Program-made: the position numbers and the translations under genes | Notes under the pieces: model-generated | Seen by the model: only the letters and a program-made list of their open reading frames with translations | The model's database searches: none | Told to the model about the DNA's origin: nothing | In this document: in pieces, positions 33,918 to 47,345 of the stretch | Layout: every line of letters begins with the position of its first letter | How positions within the stretch are numbered: the stretch's first letter is position 1 | DNA from: Fragum whitleyi | Lineage: Eukaryota; Mollusca; Bivalvia; Cardiida; Cardiidae | Direction of reading: 5' to 3' | NCBI GenBank assembly: GCA_948146395.1 | Contig: OX411548.1 | Span: 37,332,912 to 37,396,911, forward strand | Length of the DNA: 64,000 nt

Positions 33918-35545
33918 AAAAATAATCCATGAGAAATCTTCTGAAGTCGGGCGTAACATCAAGCATCAATTTTCACAGGCTGAAAATGTATGTTTGCCCA
34001 TTGACATTTGGTCAAACAAGCAAATGATGGAGAATTGTTGGGAATAACTTGCCATTGTATTGTTGATTGAACAATGAAATACGTCACGATAAGTTGCAAT
34101 ATTTCAAGGGTAGAAATAAATATTAAAACAGAAGAGTATGAAGAAGCACTGACTTGCTTTGATTTGGGACACAAAGTAACAAACAAAAGTGACAATGCTA
34201 GCACTATGGTTAAAGCTTTTGACTTTTCATTACCAGGATTTACTCGAGACAAAGTGAATGATGATGGAAGAAATTCAAATTCATTGAAATTAAAGATAAT
34301 AAAACGATTGATAACGACTCAGCAGGTGATATTTTTCAATTATTGCCAAAGCACTGTAGGTGCTATGCTCAAAGTTTGCAGATTGTGGCTAGGGATGGAA
34401 TAAATGAATTTTGTCAACATCTCAAACAAGTAATCGGAAAAGCCTCAACTATCGTTAACTGCATTAAAAAAATGCAATTGCTAGCGAGATTCATGAGGTA
34501 GAAAAACGAGTGGAAGCAGGGAAGACCACGAGATGAAATTCACAGCTAAATATGTTAAGATCTGTCATCAATTTATCTGAAAAGTAAATTAGCAATATTG
34601 ACTGCAAAGTAACACTTTCTTCTTACGAAAGAAATGCCCTTTGATGGAATTTTGTAGCATTCTTGAGCCTTTCGAAAAAGCAACTGTTCATGTACAAAAG
34701 GAACTCAATGTTTACCCATCCCTGTTACCTAAAGCTTAAAGAATCAAATTAAACAAATTACTGCCAATTACAATTCAAAGATGGTTTCCACCCTAAGAAC
34801 ATCTATAACCACTAGACTGTCAAAATATGAAGATGATGAGACATATATATTTGCTGCTATACTTGAACCCAGATTTAAGCTAAGATGGAGTGACATACCT
34901 GAAAAACAAATCTCTAAATTGAAGCAAAAGCTAAGCACAATTAATATTGATGACAATTTATGTTCCCCGCCTCCCCAGAAAGTTTTATTACATATCTAAG
35001 ATGGTATTTCAGTTTTTTCAAGCCACCAACACCAGCAAGAAAAAGGCATTCTTCAAGTGCATCTAATGAAGTAAACGAGTATTTTTAAGAAGAATGTCTT
35101 TCTATGAATGACAATCCACTTGTATTTTGGAAAGAAAACTGTATGCGCCTTCCAAATTTAACAAAACTAGCAAAACTATTTATCAATACCAGCAATATCT
35201 GCACCAGTAGAGCAATTGTAATCTATTTGCTGAAAAGGTGCCAGATGCTCACTAAGTGACAAAAACTTTGAACGTTGATGTTCCTTTAGTGAAACCCAGA
35301 TTGAACAAGAATTTTAAAGAGATCTTTACTTGTAGTTTTATTATTACAAACATTGAATGGCATGCACAAAGGGACAGAGAATATTAATACTTATAACTTG
35401 AGTTACCCCTTAGATGTTATTTGTAACTGTAAGTATATTTACAATATAATTGTAATTCAATTACATTTGTATTTGTACGTAATTGTTATTGTATTTAAAC
35501 AATTGTTATGTAATTGGTAAATTGATAAATGACTTCTTCTAGTAA

Positions 35546-37895
35546 TTGACCCCAGTCCTTGAATTAGTCTGCATGGACTTTTCGACCCTTGTGCCAGAAG
35601 GTTGACTATCCAACATTCTTGTAAGAACCGATCAATTTACTTAATATGCTAAGGCAATCCAAACGAAGAATCAAACTGCCAAAACTACAGAGGATGCCTT
35701 TCACAATATTTTCTTCATACATTATGGAATTCCATCTAGAGTTCATGCTGACCATGTTGCTAACATTAAGTCAAATATTATCTAGGAGCTCTACCAGTTG
35801 ACTAAATGGAAAAGTCCAGAACACCAATTTAGCACTCTCAAGGGAATGCTATTTAATAGGACACTTCCAGGAATGCTTGGCACGCTAGAGAACGACCAAA
35901 ATTCAACTGGAAAAAACGTCAAATCTGTAGTATACGAGGGGTATCAAAAAGTTTTGAGACAATTGCAATATCTTTTTTTATCATATCATCATCAGATTAT
36001 CAGTAATTATTCATATGGATGTGAGTGCCAATTATACAAACATGCATCCAAAAAACTAGGCGTCTCTCTAAAAAACTGTCGCTATGGAAACCGAATGATG
36101 CGCTTCGGGGCACTTTATATTTCAAACTCGCTGTTGAGAAAGAAACTCCTAAACAAAATAACTCGCATTACACAAGCGATTCAAAAATTTCAAATTGTGT
36201 AGAAAAAAGTTTGACGATGGAAGAGGTCTATTCAACAAAGACGACGGTATCAATCGGAGAGAACGAAACGTCGAGACACTTAGAACTAATATTGGTTATT
36301 GTTTTAATGGAATGCGTTTATTGCACTCTTTTGGTCCCAAAGTGATCAATAAAGATAAGATTATTCATTATCAACCTGGGGTTGTTTTATTTAAATGTTT
36401 TTTTAAGATTGATAACTGTTTTCTCCTGTTTTAAATATTTAATGCGTTTAGAATGGAAATCGAATTGTCACTTACAAACATTATCGCTAAACATTCATCT
36501 TTTAAGCGAATTTCTCTTGAAAGAGTTAATGTATTTGTAAAGAGGTGCACTGACCTTTGGAAAAGAATTGATTAGTAGGCCTTGATAGGAGTTCACAATT
36601 TATGACATTTAAAAACATTGATGACAAAAGCAATGAAGATTGAGTCTGACGTTCCAGACGTCACTATTTTGACTCTAGACGCCACACCCATCTTAATTCA
36701 ATTTGACTTGGAAATGAGTGTCTTCATGCTCTTCTACTCAATTTTGGAAAATTCGTAGTCAGATGATGTAATTCAAATCACGCAATATTCTAAGTCGTCG
36801 GACATCTACGATAGTAACATGCTATTAAAATTCCGAAAACCTTTTGATAGCTCCTCGTATGCATACAATGGCACGCCGCAAAGTTCAACCCAACACTCAC
36901 CATTTGAAATTATGTTCGCAAAGTTCAACCCAACACTCACCATTTAAAATTATGATTGGGTGAAAGCCTAAGCTCCCTTTTGACGCAGTGTTTGAACAAG
37001 TGACTTAAACTTCTTATCGAACCACGCGAGAGTACATAGGGTATTTGCAACAGAGAATAGAAACCACAAGGAAAATTGTTTTAAAACATCTAGCTGTAGC
37101 CAAAGAGAGACAGAAAATAGAATATGATAGAAAGGCTTAGGCATCGAAGCTACTAATAGGTTATATAGTCTTTGTCAAAATACTTGCGTTTGAAGGCAAA
37201 TACAAAATCTAGGATCGGTTCGAAGAGGATGTATACATTGTCATGTATAGCCGAATAACATGATTCCTATCGACAGAGTTAAGTCAGAAAGAACAGACCT
37301 CTAAACTCTACCTAGGATCATTTACTTCCAATAGAGGATAGAAAGGTGTTAGGACCTATCCCAAAGTAAAGACGATCTTTGGAGACGAAGGGAGACACTG
37401 TTGCCACAGAGAGAAATGATAGAGAAGAGAAGACAGAAAATAATCAAAAGAAAGGTTTGCAAACCAGAAGAGATAATTCAAATGATAAATCTGGTGATGA
37501 AGATGAAGGACAATGTTTTGTAAGTAGTACAATTCCACATGGGGTCGCGGATGAGTCCGTAATTGAGAGTGGAGATGGAAGAAATGGAGAAGATGTAAAT
37601 GAAGATAATTGAAAATAATTCGGATGAAGGAGATAGCTCTCCGAAAAATCAGAGCAATAAAGAAAATGAGTTAGAAGAGGCAGCAGGATATGAACTTGAG
37701 ATAACAGAGAAAGATGACAGTGAAGTAGGAGATGAACATGAACAGCGACATGAGAGAAGGCGTGAAACAGATGAAGAACAGAGACAACCTGGCCATAAAA
37801 GAAACAAATCAAAACCTGTTCCGAGAAGATCCCGAAGAGAACCCCTCGATTGTTCGATTCATACCAGATGATTCAGATGACGACAAGATCGCATG
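35546..37895 (+). pseudogene. Ty3/gypsy integrase core and C-terminus (broken, split by mariner)
   Basis: 35546-35934 covers the integrase core in a damaged state; 36858-37200 covers the C-terminal part (KERQKIEYDRKA and an RFEEDVYIV-type segment). An acidic tail (37379-37870) ends with a RRSRREP motif common at gypsy pol ends. Stops and frameshifts are frequent. The pieces are contiguous once the mariner-type insertion is ignored; the joined protein is not given here. Confidence 0.75.
35935..36857. mobile_element. mariner-type TIR element, TA target
   Basis: The left end CGAGGGGTATCAAAAAGTTT and right end (inverse) CGAGGAGCTATCAAAAGGTT are imperfect inverted repeats flanked by TA. It is ~923 bp. 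No transposase could be read, although ORFs of ~100-130 codons exist, so it may be non-autonomous. It splits the gypsy integrase. Confidence 0.78.
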
Positions 37896-40800
37896 ATTCA
37901 AGATTAGATGCATTTAATGCTTAAGCGTCATCTTGTATTTTAGACAGAATCGATAGGAATTTGGTGTACAGTAGTTTAGTAGTACAGTAGTTTCCTTGTA
38001 TATCATCAAATGATTTTTATTCATACCCTTACTGTTTTTTATCTGTCGTTATTTTTTTAACTTTGCTTCTGCTTTCAGTGCAAGGAAGCTCGATTTTCAA
38101 CGAGGGGAAGAATGCTTGAAATTTTTTTTGTTGTAAATACTCATTTTTTCAGAGTTTTTGAAAAATAGCAAATGCTTTTTGATCTTGCAGATGTGAAGAG
38201 TTGACCTTGGAGGAAGTGAACTAAGTATTTGTCGTAAATATATTGATATACATCAATAATTAATGTAGTTTGTATCTTCAGGTAGTAGAATGACAAGGCG
38301 TCATTTACAGAGTAGGGAAGGATGCGATAGGGCCACGTTTGCTATGACTTCCAATTATGTCATTTCTATTTGGTTTCTGCACGAATAGCTTGGTTCTGCT
38401 TGATTGAAGATATCCCTCCCTTGGTCATGTCACTTTTTACATTCTTCAGATGTCTAGAGATTGTTGAAAGTTTAACCTCTTTATAAAATTGTCCTTTGTT
38501 TAGAACTTGTGGGATAAGTTGTCTTGTATTTCAATATTTTCCCTTTCTTGTGACGTTTTCTTTAATAAGTACCTAAAATTCGTGGAAATGATGTTCCTAG
38601 TATCCTATTTATTTAATTGCTGTTTTGTTGTTGAGATCATTCCAGTTCAGACATGGCCCATTACCGCGCTCGCGAACCTTTAATTAATAATTCTTTCTTT
38701 TGCACAGAATGGCACATTTAGTCTTAATATTTTCAGTACTGACGGTCACGGAAGCGTGTAGAGACTATAGTGGATATTGTTTCATGATTATAGTGATTCA
38801 CACTTGGTTCCTAAAATTGGTAGGTCAACCCTTGGTTGTATAGAGTTATACTTTCATGTAAAGCATGTATGGTAAGCGTTTATGAAATACAGAACAAATG
38901 TGGAGTTTCACTCCTACGTGTAGAGAAAAGCTTGGTTTGTAAAGTTTTTTGGAAATGGTTTAACGCTTCTTTTGTGAGATTTGTTGTGATTTGAGAACAT
39001 TTTAAGAGGAGGAATATCATGTCAGCAAATGACATGATAATCCTTTCCCGCAATTTTCTTGAATTTAGGCAGTCGTGACGAGTCGTTAGTTTATCATTTA
39101 TTTTTCTGATTTTAGAGCAAATTCTTTCATCTTTTACATTTCAGAGTGGTTTGTTCATTCATTCTATCGTTTGTTTGAATGTACATGAGGTATACTGTTA
39201 CAACTATGAAAGATTGGAAATTGGAATGATTATTTTCTTCTGATTGTCCATTAGAACTCACTAAACAATAATTGATCATAAATTAATAAAAATTTGGGCC
39301 AGCCTGTAGTTTTGAATAATGTGATGTAAAAAAGCTTCATCTAGTAGCTACTAATGAATTTTATAGAGAACAAGAGATGTTTGTCAAAACATTTATTTCA
39401 TTCTCCCTCATAAAAGCAGGTCAATAGCCTATTCTTTCTCATGTAAAAGATTTGTAATGTACTTTAAAAAAACTGTGACAACTGATTTGCTTTCATGATG
39501 ACAACATTGCAAACTATTTGCAAATTATGTCCCGCTTTTCATTTAAGTGTTTGTGCAAATTATGTCCCGCTTTACATGTAAGTGTTAGTGCAAGTGCAGT
39601 TTCATTATTCAAATTTCAGTAATAGTTACATATACAGACAGTGAAATGTCAGACTTTTGACTTTTAAAATGCTGGATCGTATTGAGCAAGAATTAGATCC
39701 ACCTTTAAAAGTCACTGAATCTGCCATTCAATGTTTATTTATCCGTTATGGTTCACACCTTATCATAACATTAAGTGACCATTTCCTTTTTGTCTATTGC
39801 AACCCTTGTCCAGAAGACTGAGAATAATGCCTTTGGGACAAAATGTTCAAAGGAAGGTCGATATACTCTTTATTTTAGGGTATTTTTTTATGATAATGAA
39901 TAACAACAAGTAAAATTAACTTATAATAGAAAACTGTTTCATTTATTGCATTTCAAATCTATTAATACATTTTTTAACAATTCATTGAAAAACATAATTG
40001 TATAGAAATATAGTTGACTTGATTTTGTTTAAGTAACAAGGTTTTGATCACGAAAGTTAGCACAGTTTGCAACTCATTGTCGAATGAGAATTAAACATCA
40101 ACCTGCTGAATTTGAATTTTAATATTTTTGGTCTATCTGGAATTTTTAACGAGTCTCGCTCTAGGATTTCCAACTTCTAATCTATAAAGCAGGCATCGTA
40201 GGCTAATATCAAACAGAAAATTTAATGCAGGCTGATAGTCCCTATGGTGTCTACTTTAAGATTTATTCACAGGAAAAAATGTCGTGAACAGCAGTTGGGT
40301 TAAAAGAGAATTATCAAAAGCTAAAACATTTACAACTCTTAATTCTTAGTTACAATCGTAAGGTTTAATAGTCGATGAAAATGATCCAGTCGCGGGACTG
40401 TAAAAGGAGCTTATCTTCTTCAGAAGACCGCTTGCAGAGATTATTTGCTCCTTGTACGTGTCCCATGTCTTGAATACTTCTACATTTATAAAAGACTTGT
40501 AGGCATTTCGCTGCAATCGCCGTAGTCGAACTTCGAAAAGTATTGGCGACTGCTTAGCCGCTAAACTAGTAGCACGATGTCTGAGAGACCTAGTAGCAAT
40601 ATATCTAAGAGCAGTTACCCAGTCAACTTAGTCGCAACCCTTGCCTCGTCATACAGTTCCTTGACCAACACGTAAAATGGCGAGGTACCTAGTCTGGCGT
40701 TCAATCGTCGGTGCCAACCTATAATTATACTATGATATATTACCACTCTGTTTTCTTCTTATTCGAGTTGCAAGTTTTAAGGCCATGGGGAAAAATGTCA

Positions 40801-41161
40801 AATCATACTTCTTATTTTATCACACATGACGCAGACGTCTCTATATCCAGTACTTGCATATCCAGTAATATAAACAATATATATTGTATACTCAATTAAC
40901 TTTGTGTAGGTTTTAGCAAATTGTAACCACAATATCTTTCAAATGTCGTAACGACGTTATGAAAATTCACCGAAAACCCGATACTTGTACCGACGATACG
41001 CAACTTGCCTATCTCTAACACAGACCATATGTTACAGTGAATATGTAAAATCAGTGATTTTGTAAAATAACTGAAAATTTCAGGGATTTTGTATCATGAC
41101 AGACAATTGAGGTTAACGAGACTGGTCTATAGTTACTTAGATTGTTTTTTGGGTTCTTTTT
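37896..41161. other. No gene seen; AT-rich intergenic stretch with minor repeats
   Basis: There is no ORF above ~60 codons of interest. The inverse of a family D 3' end (AACAAGAGATGTTTGTCAAAACAT) is seen as its arms ATGTTTG / CAAAACAT at 39371-39395. A ~35-bp tandem duplication (GCAAATTATGTCCCGCTTT) lies at 39520-39590. The first part could hold a decayed gypsy LTR. Confidence 0.5.
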
Positions 41162-42004
41162 AGTTCACCTGAGCACAACGTGCTCAAGTGAGCTATTGTG
41201 ATCACCTTTTGTCCGGCGTCCGGCCGTCGTCCGTCGTCAGTCGTCCGTCCACAATTTCTTTAAATGACATCTCCTCCTAAACTACTTGGCCAATTTTAAC
41301 CAAACTTGACAGAAATGTTCCTTAGGTGATACCCTTTAAGAATTGCTTACAGAAGTGAAAAGCTCTGGTTGCTATGGCAACAAAAGTTAAAAATTTAAGA
41401 AAATCTTTAAAATTCTTCTTCTTCTGAACAAGCAGCCCTACAGCCTTGAAATTTGGCATGGATGATCAGCTCATAGACCTTAATAAAAATAGCTAAAATT
41501 TTATCTGTTGGGCTACCAGGTGCGGAGCACCAGGGGGAGGGGCTAGTACTTTGGGTAAATTTTGTAATCTTTAACCTTTTTCTTCATCCGAATAAGAAGC
41601 CCTACAGCCTTCAAATTTGGCATGGATGATCAGCTCATAGACCTTAATAAAAATAGCTAAAATCATATCTGTTGGGCCACCAGGTGCGGAGCACCAGGGG
41701 GAGGGGGTAGTACTTTTCTGAAAATTTTGTAATCATAACCTTCTTCTTCTTCTAAACCAGGAGCCCGACAGATTTGAGTATTGGCATGGATGATCAGCAT
41801 ATGGACATTAATTGAATTAGCTAAAATCATGACTGTAGATTCACCAGGTGCGGAGCACCAGGGGGGAGAGGGTAGTACTTTTGTGAATATTTTGTAATCT
41901 TTAAGCTTCTTCTTCTTTTGAACCACAACCCCTACAGACTTGAAAATTGGCATGGAGGATCAGCTCATAGACCTTAATAAAAATCAAAGTACTGAAAGTA
42001 CTGA

Positions 42005-44304
42005 TAAGTTGGAATGCGTTCGAGAGACGGTGACCTCAAGCTATTTACGAAGCTGACGCCCCCCGCCCACCACAGGTGATCACATAATAGTCTCGTCTTT
42101 TGACGAGCGTATATAAATCAATGTATTTCAACAACGAGAGGCGCTTAAACATCTGAATCGCTACACAGCCCTGAATCTGATGAAAGAAAAATGATAACAA
42201 GAGGGCCAGAATGACCCTAAACCGCTCACCTGAATTCGATTGGTCCAATGGATCTTATCCAAGAAACTTTCTGGCAAAGATTCATTCAAATTTGCCTAAT
42301 TGTTGAAGAGAAGACATAATTCGAATTATAAGCAGTCATATTAGACCCTGTCAACCCATTCATTACAGAGGAGACTCAAAATTAGCCCTACCCTCCCACG
42401 CCCATATTTATGGGCTAATGACAATTTTGCCAACAATATTTGAAGTGGGTCATCAAAGGAAATCTGCTCAGTGGTTCAGGAGGAGATGCCGTTCAAATAT
42501 TTTGGGCTCAAAATAAGCCCCGCCCTGCCATACCCATATTTATTGGCCAATTAGATTATATAGCAACAATTTTGAAGAGGGTCACATTCTGGCAAAATTT
42601 CATTGAAATTGGCCCAGCGGTTTAGGAGAAGAAGAAGTCTTAAGAAAGTTGACGACGGACGACGGTGTCAGGATGAGCTAAAAAAGAAGAAAATGATACG
42701 GATCATACAGCCGACTAATGGACGCACAGGGGAATACTTATACACTCAAAACAGTTTTTTATTATTATTATTATTTTTCGAATGACTTCTGCTCCATTTG
42801 AGTTATCAATTACATTTTTAATTAGAAGTGTCGCAAAGTGGACCTCAACAAGTGATTTGTCCATGATGAAAAGATATTTTCGCAGGGAAGTCTTTTACTT
42901 CATGAGTTGGAATCTCAAGACAATTTTTGGACGAAGTTCAATTATGATTTTGACCTTTGTGACTCCAAAATTGGGCACTTTCGCGGGTCATCAATAAATT
43001 TTATGATTTGGGTCAATTGGTTGTTCAGTCAGAGTGGAAACTGTTAACTGTTTAAATTTACTGATGACCGTGACATGTATGACCCCGAAACAATAGGGCA
43101 TTCCTTTGGGTCATGGGCAATATTTGCGTAAAGTTTCGTCATTGCAGGTCAATTGCTTCTCCGTTTATCTAGCGGAAAGCAAAAGGGCAATAGACTGAGA
43201 GACAGACATGATGAAATCAATATATGCTACTCTACTTCTGAGTTGGGGGTACAGTTAATAACATCGTGAAATTGATAAGGTGAACGATTTTGGAATGATT
43301 TAGGCATGATGTTGAATGAGTGAGCGGAGCGAGTTTTGAGTGAAATTTGAGCGTTTTTTGAATGGTTTGAGTGACTGTTTGGAATGAATCAATGGAGCGC
43401 TGAGTGAGCGATTAAGAATGTTTTTTTTATTGAGATGAATGTCAATTTCACGATGTAACTAACTGTATGGTGGTGCTCTTTAACGTGTTGATGTGAAGAA
43501 AACAACTTGAACTAGTTGGTTTGTTTCAAATGGCAAATTGTCTTGGTGATAAATGCAAATGGGCAAAGATATTCATAATTCAATTAAAGATAGGGTGGCA
43601 AGGGTTTATGTGAATGAGTATTGGGGTTTTACAATGAAACATTCATGTAGATAACTGCAATACGACGAAAAAAAAAACCCGACAATAAGTTGTAAAAATA
43701 TTTATTAACTTTAAAAGTGTATCATCACTTTAAGAAAAGATTTTTATTTCGTAGGTTAGACAGAAATTTACAATATATCGCCTTGTAAATAGAAGGTCGT
43801 TCAGAAAGAGAAACTATAGCTTTCTACGAAAAACAGGTCGCGACCTTACCAAATAAGCAGATCACGTGGTTGGTCTGTGCTATTGCTACAATATTGAGAA
43901 AACAGATCGCGACATTACCAAATAAGCAGATCGCGTGATTGACTAGTGCTATTGTCAATTTGCTGACCGTATTGGGCTTGACTTATCACATGATTTCCAA
44001 ATATAGTAATGCAAACATGTGATACTAATATATTCGTACGCGATTTTCAATAAATATTGTTTAAAACATAAATTAGCGTGTTTAAATGTACGTGAAGTGA
44101 TAGTTGTGTAATTGTACAGCTTTATTACTTTTTGATGAAATAAACTGTATGTCTTTGTCAAGTTGAGATATACAAAATAGGCCGAAGTGTATTCACATCC
44201 TGTTCACGTGATATGTGTTCTCAAGAAACCCGAAATGAAATTACCTTGTGTTCATTTTGCGGTTTTGTTAAATCTAAGTTGGAATTGCTCCGCATTCCAA
44301 CTTA
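42005..44304. mobile_element. 2.3-kb TIR element inside the family A element
   Basis: TAAGTTGGAATGCG (42005-42018) is the exact inverse of CGCATTCCAACTTA (44291-44304). The repeat units of the host element resume directly outside both ends. TA may be the target. No transposase was recognised. It contains a reversed family A fragment at 42197. Confidence 0.7.
42197..42680 (-). mobile_element. Hairpin-ended element family A, reversed copy
   Basis: It begins with the inverse 3' end (AACAAGAGGGCC, GGACCCT-like hairpin, CGCTCACCTGA) and ends with GACGACGGACGACGG and GAGCTAAAA, an inverse 5' end. It is ~480 bp. Confidence 0.65.
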
Positions 44305-45136
44305 ATAATTAAAATCATGACTGTAATGCCACCAGGGGGGGGAGGGGGGAGTACTTTTGTGAAAATTTTGTAACTTTAACCTTCATCTTCTAATGAACCA
44401 GGAGCCCTACAGACTTGAATATTGGCATGGATGATAAGCATATGGATCTAAAATTAAATAGCTTAAATCATGAATGTAGGGTCACCAGATGCGGAGCATA
44501 AGGGGGGAGGGGGGTAGTACTTTGGATCAACCTTATTCTTCTCCTGGATCAGGAACCCTACAGACTTGAAAATTGTCATGGGTGATCAATATATTGACCT
44601 TAATAAAAATAGCTAAAATGATGACTGTAGGGTCACCAGGTGCTGAATGTCTTGGGGAGGGGGTAGTACTTTGGATCATTTTTGAAATCTTTAAACTTCT
44701 TCTAATGAACCAGGAGTCCTACAGACTTGAAAATTGGTATGGATGATCAGCATATGGACATTAATTGAATTAGCTAAAATCATGACTGTAGATTCACAAG
44801 GTGCAGAGCATCTTGGGGGAGGGGGGAGTGCTTGGTTGAGAATTTTGAATCCCTACAGCCTTTATATTTGACATGGATTGATCAACTCATTAAAGAATAC
44901 TTTAAAAGTCTCAGACTCAGCCTGTATATCTGGCATAGATTAGCTGATCACAGACCTTTTATGAAAAAGCTTAGATAAATAATGACCAGGGGAGGAGCAG
45001 AGGGGGGGGATTATTTCAAATGTTATCTGATTAAATAAGTGAAAATCTCTTTTTCTGTGGTTGCATGGACATACCTAGGTAATGAAGCTTTCTTCTCAGG
45101 TGAGCTTACCTAGGGCCAACGGCCCTCTTGTTTGTA

Positions 45137-46144
45137 CGAGGGTGAATCAGAAATTACGTAGACTAGCGTTGCAGAAATTTTGATTTCACAGACTTTGAAG
45201 AGAAAACTACATTATCATTAAATTGAGGCATTTTTCTCTTTGTCGTGTAAATTTGGATAAAATCCAAATAGTTGGTCACCTGTAGCAACCATTCTAAAAC
45301 ATGTAGTCGTTTGGTACCGGCGCACGGTAACGACGTCAATATGACGCTGTGGTATTGATAAGTTCCGTCTCGAAAGTCAGCACTTTTCAAAATACTCAAC
45401 TCAACAATAAACACGATTTCTGCGTCACCTATCCATTGGATAAGTACTATTTTCATATACATCTGGACCAAAACGATGATCTTAAATGTGTAATGTGTCT
45501 AAACGATTCTAAACTGATGTTGTTCTGTGACAATAACAGATTAAACGCCAAGGAGACGTTTTCCAATTTCCGAGTGTCATCCTTCAGAAGCACTCTCCAC
45601 TCTTAACACAAACCTTTTAAACCATTTAAAAAGAAGGTATCTGCTTACATTTGAAGACCTTTTAGCATATTTTATCATTCAAACCTCTCAATTAGGCTTT
45701 CCAAAGGTCCAGTAGAACTTTATTATTGTCTGGTTGTCTCTGGCTGCGCCGGTGCCGTCCTTTTGAAGTTCAAAAATTGAAGCGTGTCCTTAGTTTACTG
45801 CATTTAAATTCGAAAAAAGCGAATGGATCATGCTAAAATTTTAAATATCCTAACTCATAACGTCAACACGTAATTTTGCGAAGTTTGGGAGTGCTTGGTC
45901 CAAATTGAGGGGACAATTACGGGTAGTAACACTAGGAAGTAACGTTACAAAATGGGTTGCGCCGGTAGCACCTACCCAGGTATATCAAATGTTGGATTTT
46001 TTACGTCAGAGTCATAGCAGACTCTTGTAAATTTGAAATTTTGTAAACATTAATTGATTTGAGACGTGTGCAAAATTTTATTGATTTCCGTCCGGAAATA
46101 CCAAAGTTATAGTAAAAGTCCACGTATTTTTTGATCCACCCTCG
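45137..46144. mobile_element. mariner-like TIR element, ~1 kb, TA target
   Basis: The left end CGAGGGTGAATCAGAAATTA is the inverse of the right end (GAGGGTGGATCAAAAAATAC). TA flanks both. A 102-codon minus-strand frame at 45163-45471 was not recognised as transposase. It joins the end of the family A element to the LINE fragment. Confidence 0.7.
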
Positions 46145-46149
46145 TATAT

Positions 46150-47345
46150 ACACGTACCTGTACATGTATTTACATTCGCCTTCTTCCAATCAATTTGAAT
46201 TTGTCCATCAGAAACGGATTTCTTGAATAACTTGTATAAAGGAAGATAAAGTACTTAAGCGCACTCCTGTAGTAATTTAGTGGACGACTAGCTTTTGAAA
46301 CATGAATCGATCGTAACTGAGTTAAAATATCACTACTTGAAAATTGCACGTCATTTATTTCGTGATTACAACATTTGTCAAAATTAGGTAATCGTGAAGT
46401 CTCCTCATTTGTAAAGACTGATGAGAAAAACTAGTTTAATGACTCCGCTTTATCTTCATCTTCTGCTACAATATTTCCATCAGAGGATCTTAGATCTCCA
46501 ATTCCACTTTTGGATTTTGTGTTTTCCCTAATGTATCCCCAAAATGTTTTGGCATTTAGTTTACATTTCTAAAATGACTTTTTCATGCTTTTTCGTAGAG
46601 TGGTACACGGGTTTGGGAGCTTTATTTCGATTCTGAAGTATATTTGGTAATCCCTTTAGCTCCTGTTGAAAGTGTATCTCTTCCAATCATGATACTACTT
46701 TTTCATTGCTCGAACGCAATATTGGTCCATCCATTTGGGTTTAGGTTTGACATTTTTTATACTTAATTCTGGCGTGAATTCTTCAATACAGTGATGAATA
46801 TGATTCAATATAAAGTTCCATGTCTTATGTACATTAATGTCATCTATTTCACTCCAATAACATTTCTCAGGTAGTCCTTGCTTGATTGATAGTCGCCCTT
46901 AAAGAAGCATTTCCTTGGCTTAATCACGGTTTCTGTGCTAAAATTACAATTTACATTAAACACAATACGAACATGGTCGCTTGGTCCTAAACTGGCTCCC
47001 ATTTTAATATCATCAACAGTATACTCATTGTTAGTAATAAGCAAGTCTAAAAGATTAGATTGCTGTCCATGTCGAAAACGTGTATCTTCTACTACATGCT
47101 GGTACATTTAATTATCTCCTAAAAAACGAAATGTAATCACTGTGATTTTTTCCTGTACTCAGTTGTCCAATTAGTCCAATTAATACCCGGGAAGTTGAAA
47201 TCTCCTTCAATCCCTAGATTCTTGTAGGATTTCACAAAGTAATTATTAAAAAATGTGTAACAGAGATTCTTCAGTTTGAGACGTACTAGAAGGGCTTTTA
47301 TATATATCTCCAATCAGTAATTTGTTTGATTTATCTTTTCGCAGT
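46150..47345 (-). pseudogene. Non-LTR retrotransposon fragment: endonuclease to RT start
   Basis: Minus-strand frames give, in order, a KLLIGDIY-type segment and GDFNFPGINW (47180-47330), TRFRHGQQSNLLDLLITN and LGPSDHVRIVFN (46990-47090), KTFWGYIRENTKSKSGIGDL (~46500) and SSVFTNEE (~46400). This is the AP-endonuclease C-terminal part and the linker into RT of Jockey/CR1-type LINEs. Stops and a frameshift are present, and it ends at the mariner-like element. Confidence 0.82.

Larger units (their letters stand above)
30656..35545 (+). pseudogene. hAT transposase relic with BED zinc finger
   Basis: The BED-finger start is at 31164 (AQCKHC...HM). Further pieces are at ~32130-32300 (Lys-rich, LKGFVKSKTKY), 34340-34400 (CRCYAQSLQIVARDG), 34780-34960 (FAAILEPRFKLRW) and 35040-35250 (dimerisation region: NPLVFWKENC, LPNLTKLA). 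This order matches hAT transposases. Many stops break it. Imperfect ends AGACTTGGG / CCCCAGTCC lie near 30657 and 35545; the 8-bp duplication is not convincing. It contains a SINE and a family F element. Confidence 0.78.
29170..37895 (+). mobile_element. Ty3/gypsy pol remnant split by a hAT and a mariner element
   Basis: Pol pieces lie at 29170-30655, 35546-35934 and 36858-37895. The gaps are filled exactly by a hAT relic (30656-35545) and a mariner-type element (35935-36857). Numerous stops and frameshifts are present. No LTR was identified with confidence; a purine-rich GAGGGGAAGAA at 38101 could be the polypurine tract. Confidence 0.82.
41162..45133 (+). mobile_element. Hairpin-ended element family A, 1.7 kb, split by a 2.3-kb TIR element
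   Basis: The head AGTTCACCTGAGCAC / GTGCTCAAGTGAGCT is at 41162. About seven ~150-bp units (TTGGCATGGATGATCAGC, AGGTGCGGAGCACCAGGGG, AGTACTTT) occupy 41400-42000 and 44310-44980. The tail CAGGTGAGCTTACCT, hairpin GGGCC-AAC-GGCCC and TCTTGTTT ends at 45133. Confidence 0.75.

Noticed and set aside
30640..35560. Perfect 8-bp target duplication for the hAT relic
   Set aside because: TTAGAAGT and TTGAATTA at the two junctions agree at only about half the positions; not claimed.
37379..37871. Acidic ORFs as an independent host gene
   Set aside because: They follow the gypsy integrase C-terminus and end in an RRSRREP motif typical of gypsy pol tails, so they are assigned to the element.
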